Positions 1 to 12,600 of a DNA stretch of 34,277 nt are shown piece by piece (the first letter of the stretch is position 1; the number at the start of each line of letters is the position of its first letter). The notes under the pieces were generated by a model that did no database searches, was not told the DNA's origin, and saw nothing but the letters and a program-made list of their open reading frames with translations. This stretch comes from Monoraphidium neglectum. Its lineage: Eukaryota > Chlorophyta > Chlorophyceae > Sphaeropleales > Selenastraceae. Made by a program: the position numbers and the translations under genes. The DNA lies in contig NW_014013529.1 of NCBI RefSeq assembly GCF_000611645.1, positions 1-34,277 of the forward strand, given 5' to 3'.

Positions 1-12
1 CCCCCCCCCCAG

Positions 13-1806
13 GTGGTGGAGTACGGCCCCAACTGGACCCTCATAGCTGACACCCTCTCGGCGGCCAGCCACCTCCAGGTAACCCCCACGGTCGGCAATC
101 CGGCCCCCGACCGCGATCGCTCCCAATGCTGCTGCTGCCACTGCTATCGCTCTTCACACGCACGCCGCGACGCGACGCGTCGCGCATGCGGGTTGTATCC
201 CCCCAAATATGTGAGAGCGGCTGCGCTACTGCGCTTGCACGCCGCCGGCTGCGAGCGCTCGCCGATCGACCGACAACGGGCCCTCTTGCCGGCTTCCCCA
301 CTCCCCGGTCCTGGTGCTCAGGGTGTGAGCCGGCGGGCCGAGTGGTGCAAGGCGCGCTACGCGACGCTGCAGAAGACGCCAATGGAGGTGCGTGCGCGCA
401 TGCGCAACCGATGGTTTGCGCTTACTGTGCTATGTGCGTGCTTGGGTTCGTGCGTGGGTGTGTGCGCGTTGGAGGCAAGGGGTCGCCGCACGGCGGCTAG
501 CAGTTGCGCTTCGCATTCATGCAGAGGCACCGCGGCGTGAGAACCCTACGCCAAACGAAATCCGAGGCTCTCTCCCCCTATCACACACACAAACGCACAA
601 ACGCACCCAACCACACACACGCCGGCCCAGGTCCCTGAGGGGCAGGAGCCCCCCCGCAGCGCTGACGGCTTCCTGATTTCGTACGCATCCATAAGCAAGC
701 AGCAGGTGGGCAAGGGCGCGCGCACATGGGAGCCTGGGGGGCACGTCATCCGGCGCGTCGGCGCGATCGTAGGGCCTTGATTGCGCCTGAAGGGGCACCA
801 GGCGATTACAAACGTGTGGGTCAAGGCTACTTTTGTGACACATGTCGCAGTCATGCATGCAGGGACTCCGCACACCCTTTTGCACCCGCCCCCCTGCCTT
901 GCACCCACCCCGGACTCCAACCTCTGTCGCTCCAGCAGCCAGCCCGGATGCAACCACTGTTTGCCGCCCCAAAACACCAATCGCCACCCGCTCGTCCACC
1001 ACCGGAACCATCCAACAGAGCCCGCCACTCTGCCCCAACGACACCCCTCAAAACCCTCAAAACCCTCCCCTTCCCCGCCACAAAAAACCTACAGGCCAAG
1101 GAGATATTCTCGCGCACCCTGCCCGTCCCCGAGGGCGTGCTGCGGCGCCACATCGACATTGTCGCCCCTGTGAACGCCAAGTTCGCCTCCCAGCGGATGG
1201 CGGAGCGCCAGCAGATCCGCGACACCAACCGCGTGCGCTCCGCGCCGCACGACACCCACATCAAGCTGACGCAGGTGCGCCCCGGGCCCGCACGCGGCGC
1301 GGGGTCCACTGAACCCCGCGGTTTCGGCGCGCGCATGCGCTAATGTGCGCTGGTGCTGACGGGCGCCTGAGGGCGGGTGTTTGTTCCCACCATCAGCGGG
1401 CGGTGAGGAGCCCACACCATCAATCGCAGACCAAACGACACCAGGAGCGGGACCCTCTCCTTGCCATGTTTGCGATCGGCCCTCACAACCCTCATGTAGC
1501 TCCCGACCTCGTCTTTGGCCCTCATGCAGCTTCCCACCCCCGCCTTGACTAGACCCTCGCACCCGGTCACGCACAGACGCACACCCACAAACACACATTC
1601 ACAAACACACTCGCTCGCACACTCGCATGGCACGCGACGCCCCCTCTCATTCGTGCGCCATATCCACCCGCCCACCTTCCGACCCCGCTCTGCCCTTAGA
1701 CGGTGCTGATGCAGTACGGCGGCCGAATCCTGGACCCTCTGGCCATCACAGCCTACGAGGACGCGGTGCAGCAGCAACACCAGCAGCAGCAGCAGGCGGC
1801 ACAGCA

Positions 1807-1851
<45 letters not shown>

Positions 1852-3462
1852 GGGCTCGCAGGGACAGCCGGCGGCGCAGCAGGCTCCGCCGCCCGCAGCT
1901 GTGACGGCGCCTCCGCCACAGCAGCAGCAGCAACAGCAGCAGCCGCAGCAGCAGGCTCCGCCGCCCCAGCAGCAGCAGCCGCAGCACATGCAGCTGCCAC
2001 CACAGCAGCAGCAGCACATGCAGACGCCTCTGCTGCCACAGCAGGCAGCGCCGCAGCATGCAGCGCCCGGCTCTCCTTCGCCATCCGCGGCCATGAGCCA
2101 GCAGCACCAGCAGCACATGGTTGGTGCTGTGGGAGCAGGCGGCATGGGCATTGCGCAGCAGCCAGCGGCGATGGTGAGCTATCAGCAGCATCTTACGCCC
2201 CAGATGGCGCCGCACGCCGCGCCACAGATGGCGCACGCAGGCATGCAGGGTATGGGCGTTGCTGGGGCGGGCACGCCACCCCAGCAACAGCAGCAGCAGG
2301 CTTTGCCGCCGCAGCAGCACGTGCAGGGGATGGGTGCCGTGGGCATGCAAGCTGGCATGGGGACCCAGCTGCAGGCGTCGCAGGCCGCCTTGCAGCAGCA
2401 GCAGCACCAGCAGCAACAGCAGCTGCAGCAGCAGCAACAGCTGCAGCAGCAACAGCAGCAGGCCATGTTTGCGCAGCAGGCTATGTACCAGCAGCAGCAA
2501 CAGCAGCAGCAGCAACCTCAGCAGCAGATGGCAGTCAGCGGCGGCTTCCAGATGGGCCAGGTAGGCGTCAGCGGCCAGATGCAGCAGCTGCAGCCAGCGC
2601 CGCAGATGCAGCCGATGCAGATGCAGCAGCTCCAGATGCAGCAGTTGCAGCAGATGCAGCAGCAGCCGGGCGTTGCGCAGCAGCAGCAGGGGGTGGGCAT
2701 GCAGCAGGTCCCCGGGCTGGCGGGGCAGCAGCAGCTGGCGCAGGCGGGGCAGGGCGGGCTCATGACTGCCCAGATGCCGCAAGGTGGGTTTAGAGATGCG
2801 TCGCGGGGTGCCCAGATGGCAGGGGCCGCAGCGGTGCGCTGCAGCAGCGCTGTGCATCGGGGGCTGCGTGCAGCCTCCTTCCAACAGCGCTTGTATGGTC
2901 TGGATGGCGTCGTGTTGCTGTGATGCCCTGATCTTGCCCAATGCGTGAGCTCAAAACAGGCAAACAAAGGGCGCCGTCGAGGCGGGTGTGTTGCACACGA
3001 CCGACCGCCCTTGCCCTCGCTTAATTGCAATATGGCTTGCACCACCCAACTCTTTCACCCTCTGCAGGCTCTCTGCAGATGCAGATGCAGCCCATGCAGA
3101 TGCAAGGCATGCAGCTGCAGCCGATGCAGCTGCAGCCGATGCAGCAGATGCAGCCTGTGCAGATGCAGGGCATGCAGATGCAGCCCATGCAGCAGATGCC
3201 CGGCCAGCTGCAGCCGATGCAGCAGCTGCCGCCGCAAGCGATGCAGGGGCTGCAGCCTATGCAGCTGCAGCAGTGGCCGGGGCAGATGGGGCAGGTGCAG
3301 CTGCTGCAGCCCATGCAGATTCCAGGGATGGCCGCCGCTCCGCAGCAGCAGATGGCGGGGGTCAACTTCTGGCCCATGGGGGCACAGCCAGGCGTGGCGT
3401 ATATGATGCAGCCAGGGATGCAGCAGCCGCAGCAGCAGCAGCAGCAGCAGCCACCGGGTTGA
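13..3462 (+). CDS. EAF1-like NuA4 complex subunit, C-terminal part (5' end outside window)
   Basis: Exons read as 13-78, 322-387, 1095-1274, 1700-2783 and 3068-3462 (TGA at 3460-3462). Intron phases agree at every junction and give 596 residues of open frame. The first two exons carry a SANT/Myb-like segment (VEYGPNWTLIADTL, then RRAEWCKARYATLQKTPME). This resembles the plant EAF1 segment in which a conserved GPNW is followed by a KPKECKERH-like motif. Exon 3 (EIFSRTLPVPEGVLRRHIDI, ending DTHIKLTQ) and the start of exon 4 (GGRILDPL) resemble the next plant EAF1 blocks. EAF1 is the scaffold of the NuA4 histone H4/H2A acetyltransferase in the nucleus; the family assignment rests on this motif order, recalled without a search. 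The remaining roughly 480 residues are a Gln- then Met/Gln-rich tail. The HSA domain and most of the protein should lie upstream. Bases 1-12 look like the 3' end of an intron (C-run plus AG). Confidence 0.82.
1759..2750 (+). repeat. Interrupted CAG/CAA polyglutamine region in EAF1-like exon 4
   Basis: Many CAG/CAA runs, the longest around 1800-1855, are broken by Pro, Ala, Met and His codons. They encode an almost continuous Gln-rich tail. CAA interruptions and non-Gln codons suggest an older, protein-selected tract rather than a recent pure expansion. The antisense reading gives long Cys- or Leu-rich frames that are shadows. Confidence 0.9.
3068..3340 (+). repeat. Met-Gln tandem repeat (CAGATGCAGCC-type units) in the last EAF1-like exon
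   Basis: The last coding exon opens with many degenerate copies of units such as CAGATGCAGCCGATG, encoding alternating MQ, LQPMQ and MQGMQ. The repeat is imperfect, with G, L and P substitutions, and stays in frame throughout. It continues the low-complexity tail of exon 4. Confidence 0.85.
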
Positions 3463-3992
3463 GCGCCGCGCGTGCGCGCACTCCACATGGCCGCGTCGGC
3501 GCACGGCTTGGCAGCGTGCTTGGTTTGGCAGCAGCCAGAATCCGCCCGGGACTGCTGCCACAGCCTTGTGTGCGACACTCGGCCGACAGTGGCGCATCTG
3601 GGCTGAGGGCATTACCCAAGTGCGCAGCAACGCTGCTATGCAGCACCGCTCGTGGCCTGGGCGGTTCCCCAGGTATCCAGCACCTCAAGGCCGCCCTCAA
3701 TGTGTGCTGATCGGTGGCCAGGCCGTCCCCGTAGTGCTCGTAGCTGCTGCTGCGCCATGTGTTGGCGCTTGGGATACACGCAGCGTCGTGAGCAACGCTG
3801 GGCGGCGGCAGCGTATGGGCCAAGCCGACCCGTCCGCCAGGGTGCGCGGCCCCGTGCGCGCGCGTACAGCGCCGCTTGTATTAAAGCGCTACCGAACCGT
3901 ACCTGCGCTTTGCAAAACTACATAGCAGTGTCCTCTGTTGTCGCTCCGCTGATTGTCTATATGTTTTAATTCATGTAAGGTGCGATGAGTGA
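3463..3992 (+). other. 3' UTR of the EAF1-like gene
   Basis: About 510 bases follow the TGA at 3460-3462 before a TGTAA at 3974-3978. No coding signal with splice support was found here. Cleavage is expected shortly after 3978, where the opposite-strand 3' UTR also ends. Confidence 0.55.
3974..3978 (+). terminator. Probable TGTAA polyadenylation signal, EAF1-like gene
   Basis: TGTAA is the usual green-algal near-upstream poly(A) element. This copy lies 511 bases past the stop codon and just before the mirror-image signal of the opposing gene, as expected for converging genes. Confidence 0.55.
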
Positions 3993-3997
3993 TTACA
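3993..3997 (-). terminator. Probable TGTAA polyadenylation signal, FSH-RWD-GTPase gene
   Basis: On the minus strand TGTAA reads from 3997 to 3993, about 180 bases past the TGA at 4180-4178. Together with the plus-strand TGTAA at 3974-3978 it predicts that the two 3' ends abut or overlap by a few tens of bases. Confidence 0.55.
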
Positions 3998-4177
3998 CGG
4001 ATGAGGCGTCGCAGGGCTCGTCGCTGCGGAAGCCCAGCCGTTGCAGCGGGTAGGTCCAAGGCGACTACTGGCATCCCATAAATCTTGGAAATCAAATGTC
4101 TCAACAAGCGAGCCGGATTTCACAGCGCATGGCGTGACAGCTTGATGGGCCGACATGTGGCACAGGCCCCCATACCC

Positions 4178-4290
4178 TCATGAATGCGCATGCTGGCGCG
4201 CTGCAGCTTGCCACGCTGTCCGGCGGTTTGTCAGCAGCAGGAGGACGCAGTTGGCGGGCCCGAGCGGCTCGTCCTTCCGTGCAAGCCGCC

Positions 4291-4366
<76 letters not shown>

Positions 4367-7300
4367 ATCTGAGCGCTGTGCGCTCGGCGGCAGCTGCTTC
4401 GCCTGGGATGGGGGTGGCGCAGAGCTGGGCAACACCCTGCACTCTGCGCGGACGAGGTCGCCCTCAAGCAGGGAGAAGGGTTGCCGCTTCAGAACCTGCA
4501 TCAAGAGAATAAGATGGATGGCGTTTTGTCTAGTGAAGTGGGGGGCACGCAAAGCCGTGCTGGGTTTCATCATGACTTGGGTGGCTTGTCTGCTGTGATA
4601 ATGCTGCCCCGTCAAGCAGCACCAAAGTAGAGCAGAAGTGTCTCGCGAAAAACGGTGCGCGGGGCCACGGCAAGCTTGCCTCGCGGTGTGGCGCTGCCTT
4701 GGCCTTTGCGGGGCCACAAGGAGTCCACACGTGCGTGGGACCCGTCAAGCCCTGAACCATCCCTTTGCCCCAGGTGCACCAAGAGCCCCAAACGCGCGCA
4801 AGAGAGAGCCACTTGCGTCCAGCCCACGGACAATGCCGTCCCCGGCCCACCTCGTACACGTCGCCCACCCGGCTGCCCTGCCGCATCAGAACGCAGTCCC
4901 TCAGCACGCCCGGCGCGCCGCCGTCGGCGCGGCGCGCCTTGCCGGCGCCGGTCGCGGTGCCCGCGCCGCCGGCACGCCCGGCGCGGGGCCCGGCGGCTAT
5001 GGCTGCCAAGGTCTCGCGGTCTGCGTTGCAGGTGGGTTGGTGGGGCGATCCGAATTCCGAGGCGGCTGTTTGCAAGCCGTTTGAGGCAATGTGATGCGAT
5101 CTCAGTCGACTTGACAGTCAAGTCAACACGCCCAACAGGGGCGGCTGGGAACTTGCATCAGCGCCTATCCTTTATACTTGATATTATGCATTCGCAATGG
5201 ATGCATCCAAGGGCGACCCACAAATTGAGAGACAGTCAAACATTTCAGGGGTGTGATGACGCAGACGTGGGGCCTCAGCCGCGTGCATACACACAACAGT
5301 GCGCCTCACCTCCCACGGGGAACACCAGCCGCGGCGGCCGCATCGCCACAGCACAGCTCAGCGCCAGCGCAGCCCCGGTGCTGCCCAGTGGACGCAGCAC
5401 CTTGGCCTCTATTGCCGCCAGCTGTTCCGCTGCCGCTGCAGCAGCAGCGGACGCAGAGGACGACGCGCGCTCGCCACCGCTGCCGCCGCCGCCGCCCGGG
5501 ACCATTGCGGCGTCGGGCGTGCCGGGGGTGTACGCCACCAGCCCCGCGCGCCGCAGGCCGCAGAGCGCGCGCTCTGAGGCGGCGCTGACGGGGACGGCCG
5601 GGTCGTGGGGGTATGCCGCCAGGACGCGAGGTATGTGGTCGCGCGCTGACGGCAGGTCGGCCTGATGGGGGTTTCGAATTTGTGGTGAGATCGGGGTTTC
5701 TTATTTGTGGTGGGAAGCGGGTTGAGGAGAGGAGAAAGAGACTGGGCAGGCGAATGGGGTACGAGTTTAATTGAACGAAGGTTGGTCCGGGGATGTCTTC
5801 GTGACTGTGCTGAAAGACAGTGATGACTGGACGCGCTCGATCTGGCGGCTGCGTGCGGACATTAGTCAAAAGGTTGGTCAACCCTGGTCAACACACACTT
5901 TGTTGAGCGCCAGCAGGATCGGAAATCGCGCCGCCAAGAAGTGGGCGACCAGCCTGTGAGGGAAGACGAATCAAGGTCGCTTGCTTGTGCGGATAGCGCA
6001 AATGACGCAACCGGGCTGGGCGGGCTGTGGAGCTTGGTGGATGGCGTCTGGTGTACGGCTGAGTGTCTGGCAGCCGTCAACATGCAGCTGCAGCTGTCAA
6101 TCGGCATGGGAACACCAGGTCCCGTGTTAGCGCGATTGGGGGCACCCAACGAGAAAGCCGCGCTCCCATCTCACAACCCCCGATGCTGGGCACCCCGCAG
6201 CTTCATTTACCCCGCACACCTGTGAAGATCGGCCTCTTGCCACTCCTGCACACTTTTGTAAGCCACCACCCGCCCCTCCAGCCCCCGAGCGCCGAGGCCG
6301 CCCCGCTGCTGCTGCTGATGCTGCTGCTGCCCCTGTTGCTGCCCATGTGCCTGCTGCTGCTGCTGCTGCTGCCCTGGGGCTGCCGTCGTGGGGAGCGCCT
6401 CTTTGCCTGGCGGGCCGCTCTGCTTGAGGCCGGCCCCCTCGGCCGCCAGGGCGTCGGGTCTCACACCGCAGTGCGACAGCACCGCGTCTACCAGGGACCT
6501 ACGGGCGGCAGTGGGTGGGGATTGAGAATTTGTTTGACCGATTGCAGTACGGTATTAGACGGGTTGGGAGTTGTGAGCAGGGGGGGGTGGGTCAGCAGGG
6601 GGCTTCAGTCGCAGCCATGCGCTCTGTGGTGAGATGTCGACCAAAGGGTATGTGTGTGGGACGAAGTGAGCGGGGTGGGGCCGGAGGCGGCCGCGGCCAC
6701 ACCTGGACTTGAGCGGGACAGACCAGGCAAGATCCAGAGCAACAGAGTGCAGATTGGGGGGCGATGGGGGAACGCGGCGCAGGGCCAGAGGGGGGCACGG
6801 CCCCCTGGTGACGCGCGCCGCCGTTTGATTGCAGATGCCCCTAGTGACGCCCCCTTGACCCTTACATATGTTGCGTTGGTCGAATGGTGGCCTAGTGCTT
6901 GCCAATCAAGCACTTGTGTAAGTAAATCATATCAAAAAAACAGCCAGAAAAGAAAAACGGTACCTTGGAGCGTGGTACCCGGAGAATAGGTCCATCAGCC
7001 TTGACGGGCGCCGCAGCACCTGCAACAGGGATGATGCGGTGAGGGTACGAAAGGGCCGTGTGCCCGCAAGGCGGACGGGCTGACAGGCACACTGCGTGGC
7101 GGCGCACACGCCTGACAGGTCGCCCGCTTGACCCTTCGCCCGCAGGCCCCCATTGACCCGGCCGCCGCGCCTCAGGGTCTGGGCCCGTGGCTTTGGCGCG
7201 CGCCTCACCTGCGGCCACTTTGCCCGCACGTTATTGAACACCCAGCGGTGCAGCTCCTCTCGCACCCACCTGCGCGGGATGCACAATCGTGCGCAGCAGC

Positions 7301-9644
7301 AGCCAAGCACGGGTCAACCACGCGTCGGCATGTGCCTTGAGGGGCGGCAGCAGCGACTGCCCCATGCTCAACTCAGAACATGAAGTGTCCCAGACACGGC
7401 GCACGCTAAGCTGATGCCTCGTCTGAGGCCGCGGCGCCGCGGCCCCAGCCGTGCAGACTTTGGTCCACTCACAACGCCCCTCCCCCTCCCTCTTGCCTGA
7501 CGTCGTCGCGCGGGTCCGCGCCCTCCCCCTCCTTGGCCGCCCCTCCCCCAGTGTCGGTGGTGCCGCTGGCGTCCACCACGTGGATGAGGGCGTCCGCATC
7601 ACACAGGTCGTTAAGGAACGCGTTGCCCCTGCCCCGGCCCTTGTACGCGCCTGGGGGTTCGGTGCAGCAGGAGGGGTGGGGTGTGGGGTGGGCCGCTCTG
7701 AGCCATGGAGACGAGGGGGTGCGGTATGGGGGGTGGTGGTGACGGTTGAGCGAGGGAATGGATGGGTGGAAGGTGCAGGGCCTCAAAGGCCCTGGATGAG
7801 AATGTCTAGTGGTGATGCGGGCGCCACCGCTTAATGTGTGGCTCCTGGTTCACACGTGCACAAGCGTGCATTTGCCATGCACACTTGCAACAGCAAAGCA
7901 CAAACATCGATGAGCACTCAGCCTGCACGTGCTTCTCTATACTGCACGCAGGCGAACAGGCACGCACACACCCATCCATTCACATGGAAGCAAGCGAACT
8001 CCTGCGCAGGCACGCACACACTCATACGCACACGCATGCGCACATAAGCTCACGAACACATGAAGGGGCGGGCTACTCACCTGGCACGAGGCCGGCCACG
8101 TCTTTGATGACCACAGGCACCCTCCTCCAGGCCGTCATCCCGCAGCCACCAAAGCGCTCCGCCACCCTGAGCAGCGGCCCCACGCGGCTGAGGCCGGGGG
8201 GCGCCACAGACGGGTCGAAGCCCGGGGCAAAGCCGAACTGCGGCTTGGCTTGGGCTGCGCAAAGTGGGGGGAACAGGGAGTGTTGCAAGGTGATCAGAAG
8301 CGACAGTGTGCAGGATGGCCGGATCAGGCGTGGCGTGGCTGATGCATGATGTCATCGTGTAATTCGATGTTGAGGTTGATGCCGTTCCCTTCAAAGGGTC
8401 GCCATCTAGCACGGTGTGCCTGGCGATGATGAGCTGCAGCCGCACAGGCAGCATTTGCACGCAGGGGCTGCAGCGGCGCCAGGCTAGGGGGCCGACCAGG
8501 GAACCAGGCCGCCAAGGAGGGCCGCCTGCCAGCCGCACCCACCCAGGGAGAGGCCCAGCAGCGGGGAGGGGTCCGGGACGAGCGCGTAGCCGCGGCCGAT
8601 GTTGGGGTCGATGGTGGTAAAAGGGTAGGCGCCAACCTTGGGGTTTGGGGTGGCAAAACAGCGGAAGCTTGGTAGGATGGTGGGGCTTGTGCGGTGACTT
8701 ATCATGTGTGCAGCCTGTGGCGCGGACTTGGTGTTTTCATGGCGTTGACAAGGGCGCGCACCGCCTCCGCCAATTGGGGTGCAACCACTGTGATGCTCAT
8801 GAAGCATCGCGGGTCGCATGGGCTGCTGCCATGACTGCCTGGGGCAGCATTTACAGGTGCGCACGCTTGGGGGCTGCGCACGCACCACGCACCTTTGCCT
8901 CGTCGCGCTCGTCTTCCGGGTCTGGTGGGAAGAGGGTTTGCAGATGTCATTATGACATCATGAAGAGGGAGTAAAGGAGTCATGGGACGAAGGGACAACC
9001 GGAATGGGGGGACGGCAAGAGGGGGAAAACAAGACAGGAGAGGTTGGTGCAGGCAGGCAGGGGCGTCATTGGCAGAAGAGCAAGAGGCGGGGTTTGAGGA
9101 GGAGGAGGCAAACGTGACAAGATAACTTAGGGATGCGTTGCATGGAAGCGGGCTGGCAAGGAGTCAGCGACACGCTGCGCCCAGCCGCTTGCATATGCAT
9201 ATAACCGTGTCTGTCACTGACATCGTTTGAACTGCTCGCAAACAGCACTGCACTCTGCGTGCATCTACCCACCTGTTACGGCGTTGAATAGGCTGCTTTT
9301 GCCAGCCGACGGCTTTCCAACCTGTGCGTGGTCAGATTTGTGGCGCCGTCCAGTCAGCAAACGGCGTGCCAGAATTCTCATCACCCCGCCTGCAAAAGTC
9401 GCTCTTCCTCTTTTGCGGTAAGCAAGGGGCGCCCCTTACTCGCAAACAAACTTGTGGCAACCATAGATATCGCCCTGCCAAGTGCCTGGAAGGACCGCAT
9501 GGGTGGCATCAGCCATGTGTAGTGCCTGGTGCGGCTGTTCCAAGCGCAGTGCCCGCCCAGTGCCCATATCATGGGCACTCACCAAGCCCACGCAGTAGGA
9601 CCATGCACCTCGCTGCCCCTCGCTGGCCGCCGCCTCCCATGCCG

Positions 9645-9675
<31 letters not shown>

Positions 9676-12600
9676 ATGCTGCTGTTGGCGGGGTTCGCAG
9701 CTCGTCCCGTCTGCGCCCACCCCCTCCTCCTCCACCACTGCCGCGTCGCTGCCCCGCCAAGCCGCCCACTGCGCCGCAGCGGCCTCCTCAGTCGCGACCC
9801 TGATCAGCTCTCCGTCCGCCTCCTCCTCGTCCCACCACACCAGCGCGGGCGCCGCAGCCGCCACGTCATCAGGTCCCCCGGCTCCCGCAGCCAGTGCAGG
9901 CGTCGCCGCGGCCGCTGCGTCTGTTCCATCCTTCCGGCTGCCGAGGTCAGGAGGGAGATTGGCGTCAATCCACTCCTGCAGAGGCAAGGGGGGTCGCAGT
10001 GGTCATGCAAAACCTCCGCGCAGGAGCCTTGCACTTTCATTCCTTTACCAGGCTCGATTGCTGCCTTCCAGACCTGCCGAGGAGATACGTCCAGCAGCCT
10101 TCACATCTGGGGCAGTTGGAACGCATGTATCACCTGAGACGCACAGCGAGCTGTAGACGAGCTGGGCTGTGCACCGCTGCGCAGCCAATCGGCAGTTCAA
10201 CTTCGAGCTTCAAACGCACCTGCGCAAACGCCACCAAGGGGTATACAAAGCCGGCGCCGCCCATCGCCTCGCGCTGCAACGTGGTTTCGGCACCCAGCGC
10301 CGACACAAGGGCCGTGCGGCGCGGGTCATTGACACCCAGGGGCCCCAGAACCTCGATGACAGGGCCGCCTGATGCAGGGTAATCCTGGGGAGGGGAGAGC
10401 AAGAAAACAGGGGAGGGGAAGGTCAGGGTCGCGATCTGGATGGGGTCAATCATGAGTTGCTGGTGCCGCTGCTCTGGCACAGGTGCGAGGCTGGGTATCA
10501 ATTGCTGCTAGGAGGTCACGAAATCATTTTAATCATGATTGATTGCTGCAAACCGCGCAACAAGAGGTGCCTGCAGACACGGACTTTGCAAGCACATCCG
10601 AGGGCGAGCACCTGCCACATCTAAGGCACTCAACAGCCGCAGGCTGCCAAAAGGCGGATCAGCTGACCAAACACCGACACTCCGTGAGACAGCGTGACAG
10701 CGTGTCCAAGACATTCTTTTAGACACGTGTCAAACAGGGCTTCAGGCATACACGTGCCCAACACCCCTCTGTTACTCACCCTGGTAAGCGTGAACCTCAG
10801 CGTGAAAAGGCGGCTGACTGGCCCCTCTGTCGCCGAGGCGCCGGCGTCCGCTCCGCGCTCCCCATCCCGCTCCTCCTCATCACTGCCGGCGCCCGGCTGC
10901 CGCAGTTTGATTGCAAACCGCGGCGGCGATGACTGTATCGATGTGAACTCGGACATGAAGATGGCCTATGGCAAGGAGGTGCAGGGCAAGGAGGAGGACA
11001 AGAAGGCATGATTGCGGCCGGGTCCCCGGAAAGGGGGGGAGTGTACTCGCAAAGATGCGGGCAGTGCTGCTCCTGGCGAGGAAGCTGCCCTGGCTGTGGG
11101 AGTGCTGCCAGTCGGTCAACATTTCATCAGCATCCAAGCTGAGTAACGGATCAACAAGGTCATCAACAGCAAAAATGCACCTCGAGCGCCTCGATCTCCT
11201 CCAGCTGCTCCTCTGTCGGCTTGAACGGCGCCACAGATGCCACCTCGCCAGCCGACCTGCGCACTACGCCGATGCCAGCTTGGGCCGGCGGGGGCCCGAT
11301 GGTGGCTGCTGCTGACGGCTGTGTAGGCGCAGCTGGTGATGATGTTGCAGGAGCAGCAGCAATGTTTTGGCCCACTGGCAAGGGCTGCTTAGACGGCTGC
11401 CTCTGGGTTTGCTGTGGTGGGGTTGCCGGGGGTTGCCGCGTTCCCCGTCGCTGCTGCTCTTGCTGTGGGGTCATATGCTGCTGACTCTGGTGCTGCTGGC
11501 TTTGGTGCTGCTGACTCTGGTGCTGCCGGGTATTCTGCAACTGCTGTCGCTGCCCACCCTGCTCCTTGAGCCGCTGCGCCTCACCGCCATCTGCCTGCCC
11601 TCGCTGCCCCCTACCCCGCGTCTGGCCCCTCCCGCGCGGCTGTGAGTGCGGCCCAACCGCCGCAGCCGGCCCACCGTCCCAAAACTGCGAAACAAAGGCC
11701 ACAACTTCGGCGCAGTGGCGCGCCTGCTGTGGCACGCAGTGGCCGCTTTCGTGCAGGAGAATTTGCCTGGAGGCGGGTGTGTATTATGGGCGCGGAGGGG
11801 GATTGTAAAGGTGTGGACGCAAGGGGCACAGGGATTGTGAGACCAGGAGCAGGCAAAATTGAGGCCCCAGTAAAGCCAGGATGCAGCACTCGCTGCACGC
11901 GGCGAAAAATGGGTTGCACAAGCGCCAAGGCGCGTGCCAAGCAGCCGGGTGCCGCCCACCTGCTGTCTAGATCGAAGCAGTCCGCCAGATCCAGGCTGTC
12001 CTGGACTGTCACGACAAGATCATCCGCCCCTGCCATGTGCAGTGACGCGATCTGCAGCGGCGCTCCCAGCCCACCCGCAGCACTCTTGAGGGCGGGTGCG
12101 GCCGCACCCCCTTGCACACCGCCCGGCCCCGCTGCGGACGCCGCGTCCCTCGGCAGGCTCGGAGGTGCGAGGAGTGCCAAGGGTTCGGGGCGGTAGCCCC
12201 CGGCAAGCACGACGAAGCGCAGTCCAGGGAACGCGACCGGCCGCGCGGCCGCGTGGCGCGCGAGCAGGAACGCGGCGGCGGCGCCGTTGGAGAATCCGAG
12301 GAGCCCATCGAACGGGCCGCGGTCGGCAAACGTGCGCTCGAGCACGTCCAAGGATTCGCGCCAGTCGTCCGCGATGCGCTCGCCCCAGCCGGCCGCCATC
12401 ATCCGGTCGACTTCCGCCCGGCGCGCCTCTCTGCTGTCGCACGCGCCCACGCCGTCGTGGGCGGCAGGGCTGGCTGGGCTTGAGGGCGCGCCTTGCAGGG
12501 GCTCGAGCGCCCAGGAGCGCCACCAGCAGCGCATGGGGACGGCCTGGCCGTCGCACAATGGCAGAAGATGTGGGGCATCGACGAACTCGATGTCCTGCGG

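Noticed and set aside
388..1094. Extra exon in the 707-bp second intron of the EAF1-like gene (about 661-706)
   Set aside because: Bounded by CAG and GTGGGC, but the length is not compatible with the phase-0 junctions on both sides, and phase 0 reading meets a stop.
1340..2941. 533-codon minus-strand frame rich in Leu/His/Arg
   Set aside because: It is the antisense of the CAG-rich EAF1-like exon; CAG runs read as CTG give poly-Leu. It has no family motif.
4655..5665. 336-codon plus-strand frame
   Set aside because: Antisense to GTPase exons 5020-4851 and 5661-5310, which carry conserved motifs and correct splice sites. The plus frame runs through their introns.
7900..8060. Spaced GCAGGC-ACGCACACAC repeats suggestive of an array
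   Set aside because: Irregular spacing and CA-type low complexity inside an intron; not a CRISPR array, and none is expected in a nuclear genome.
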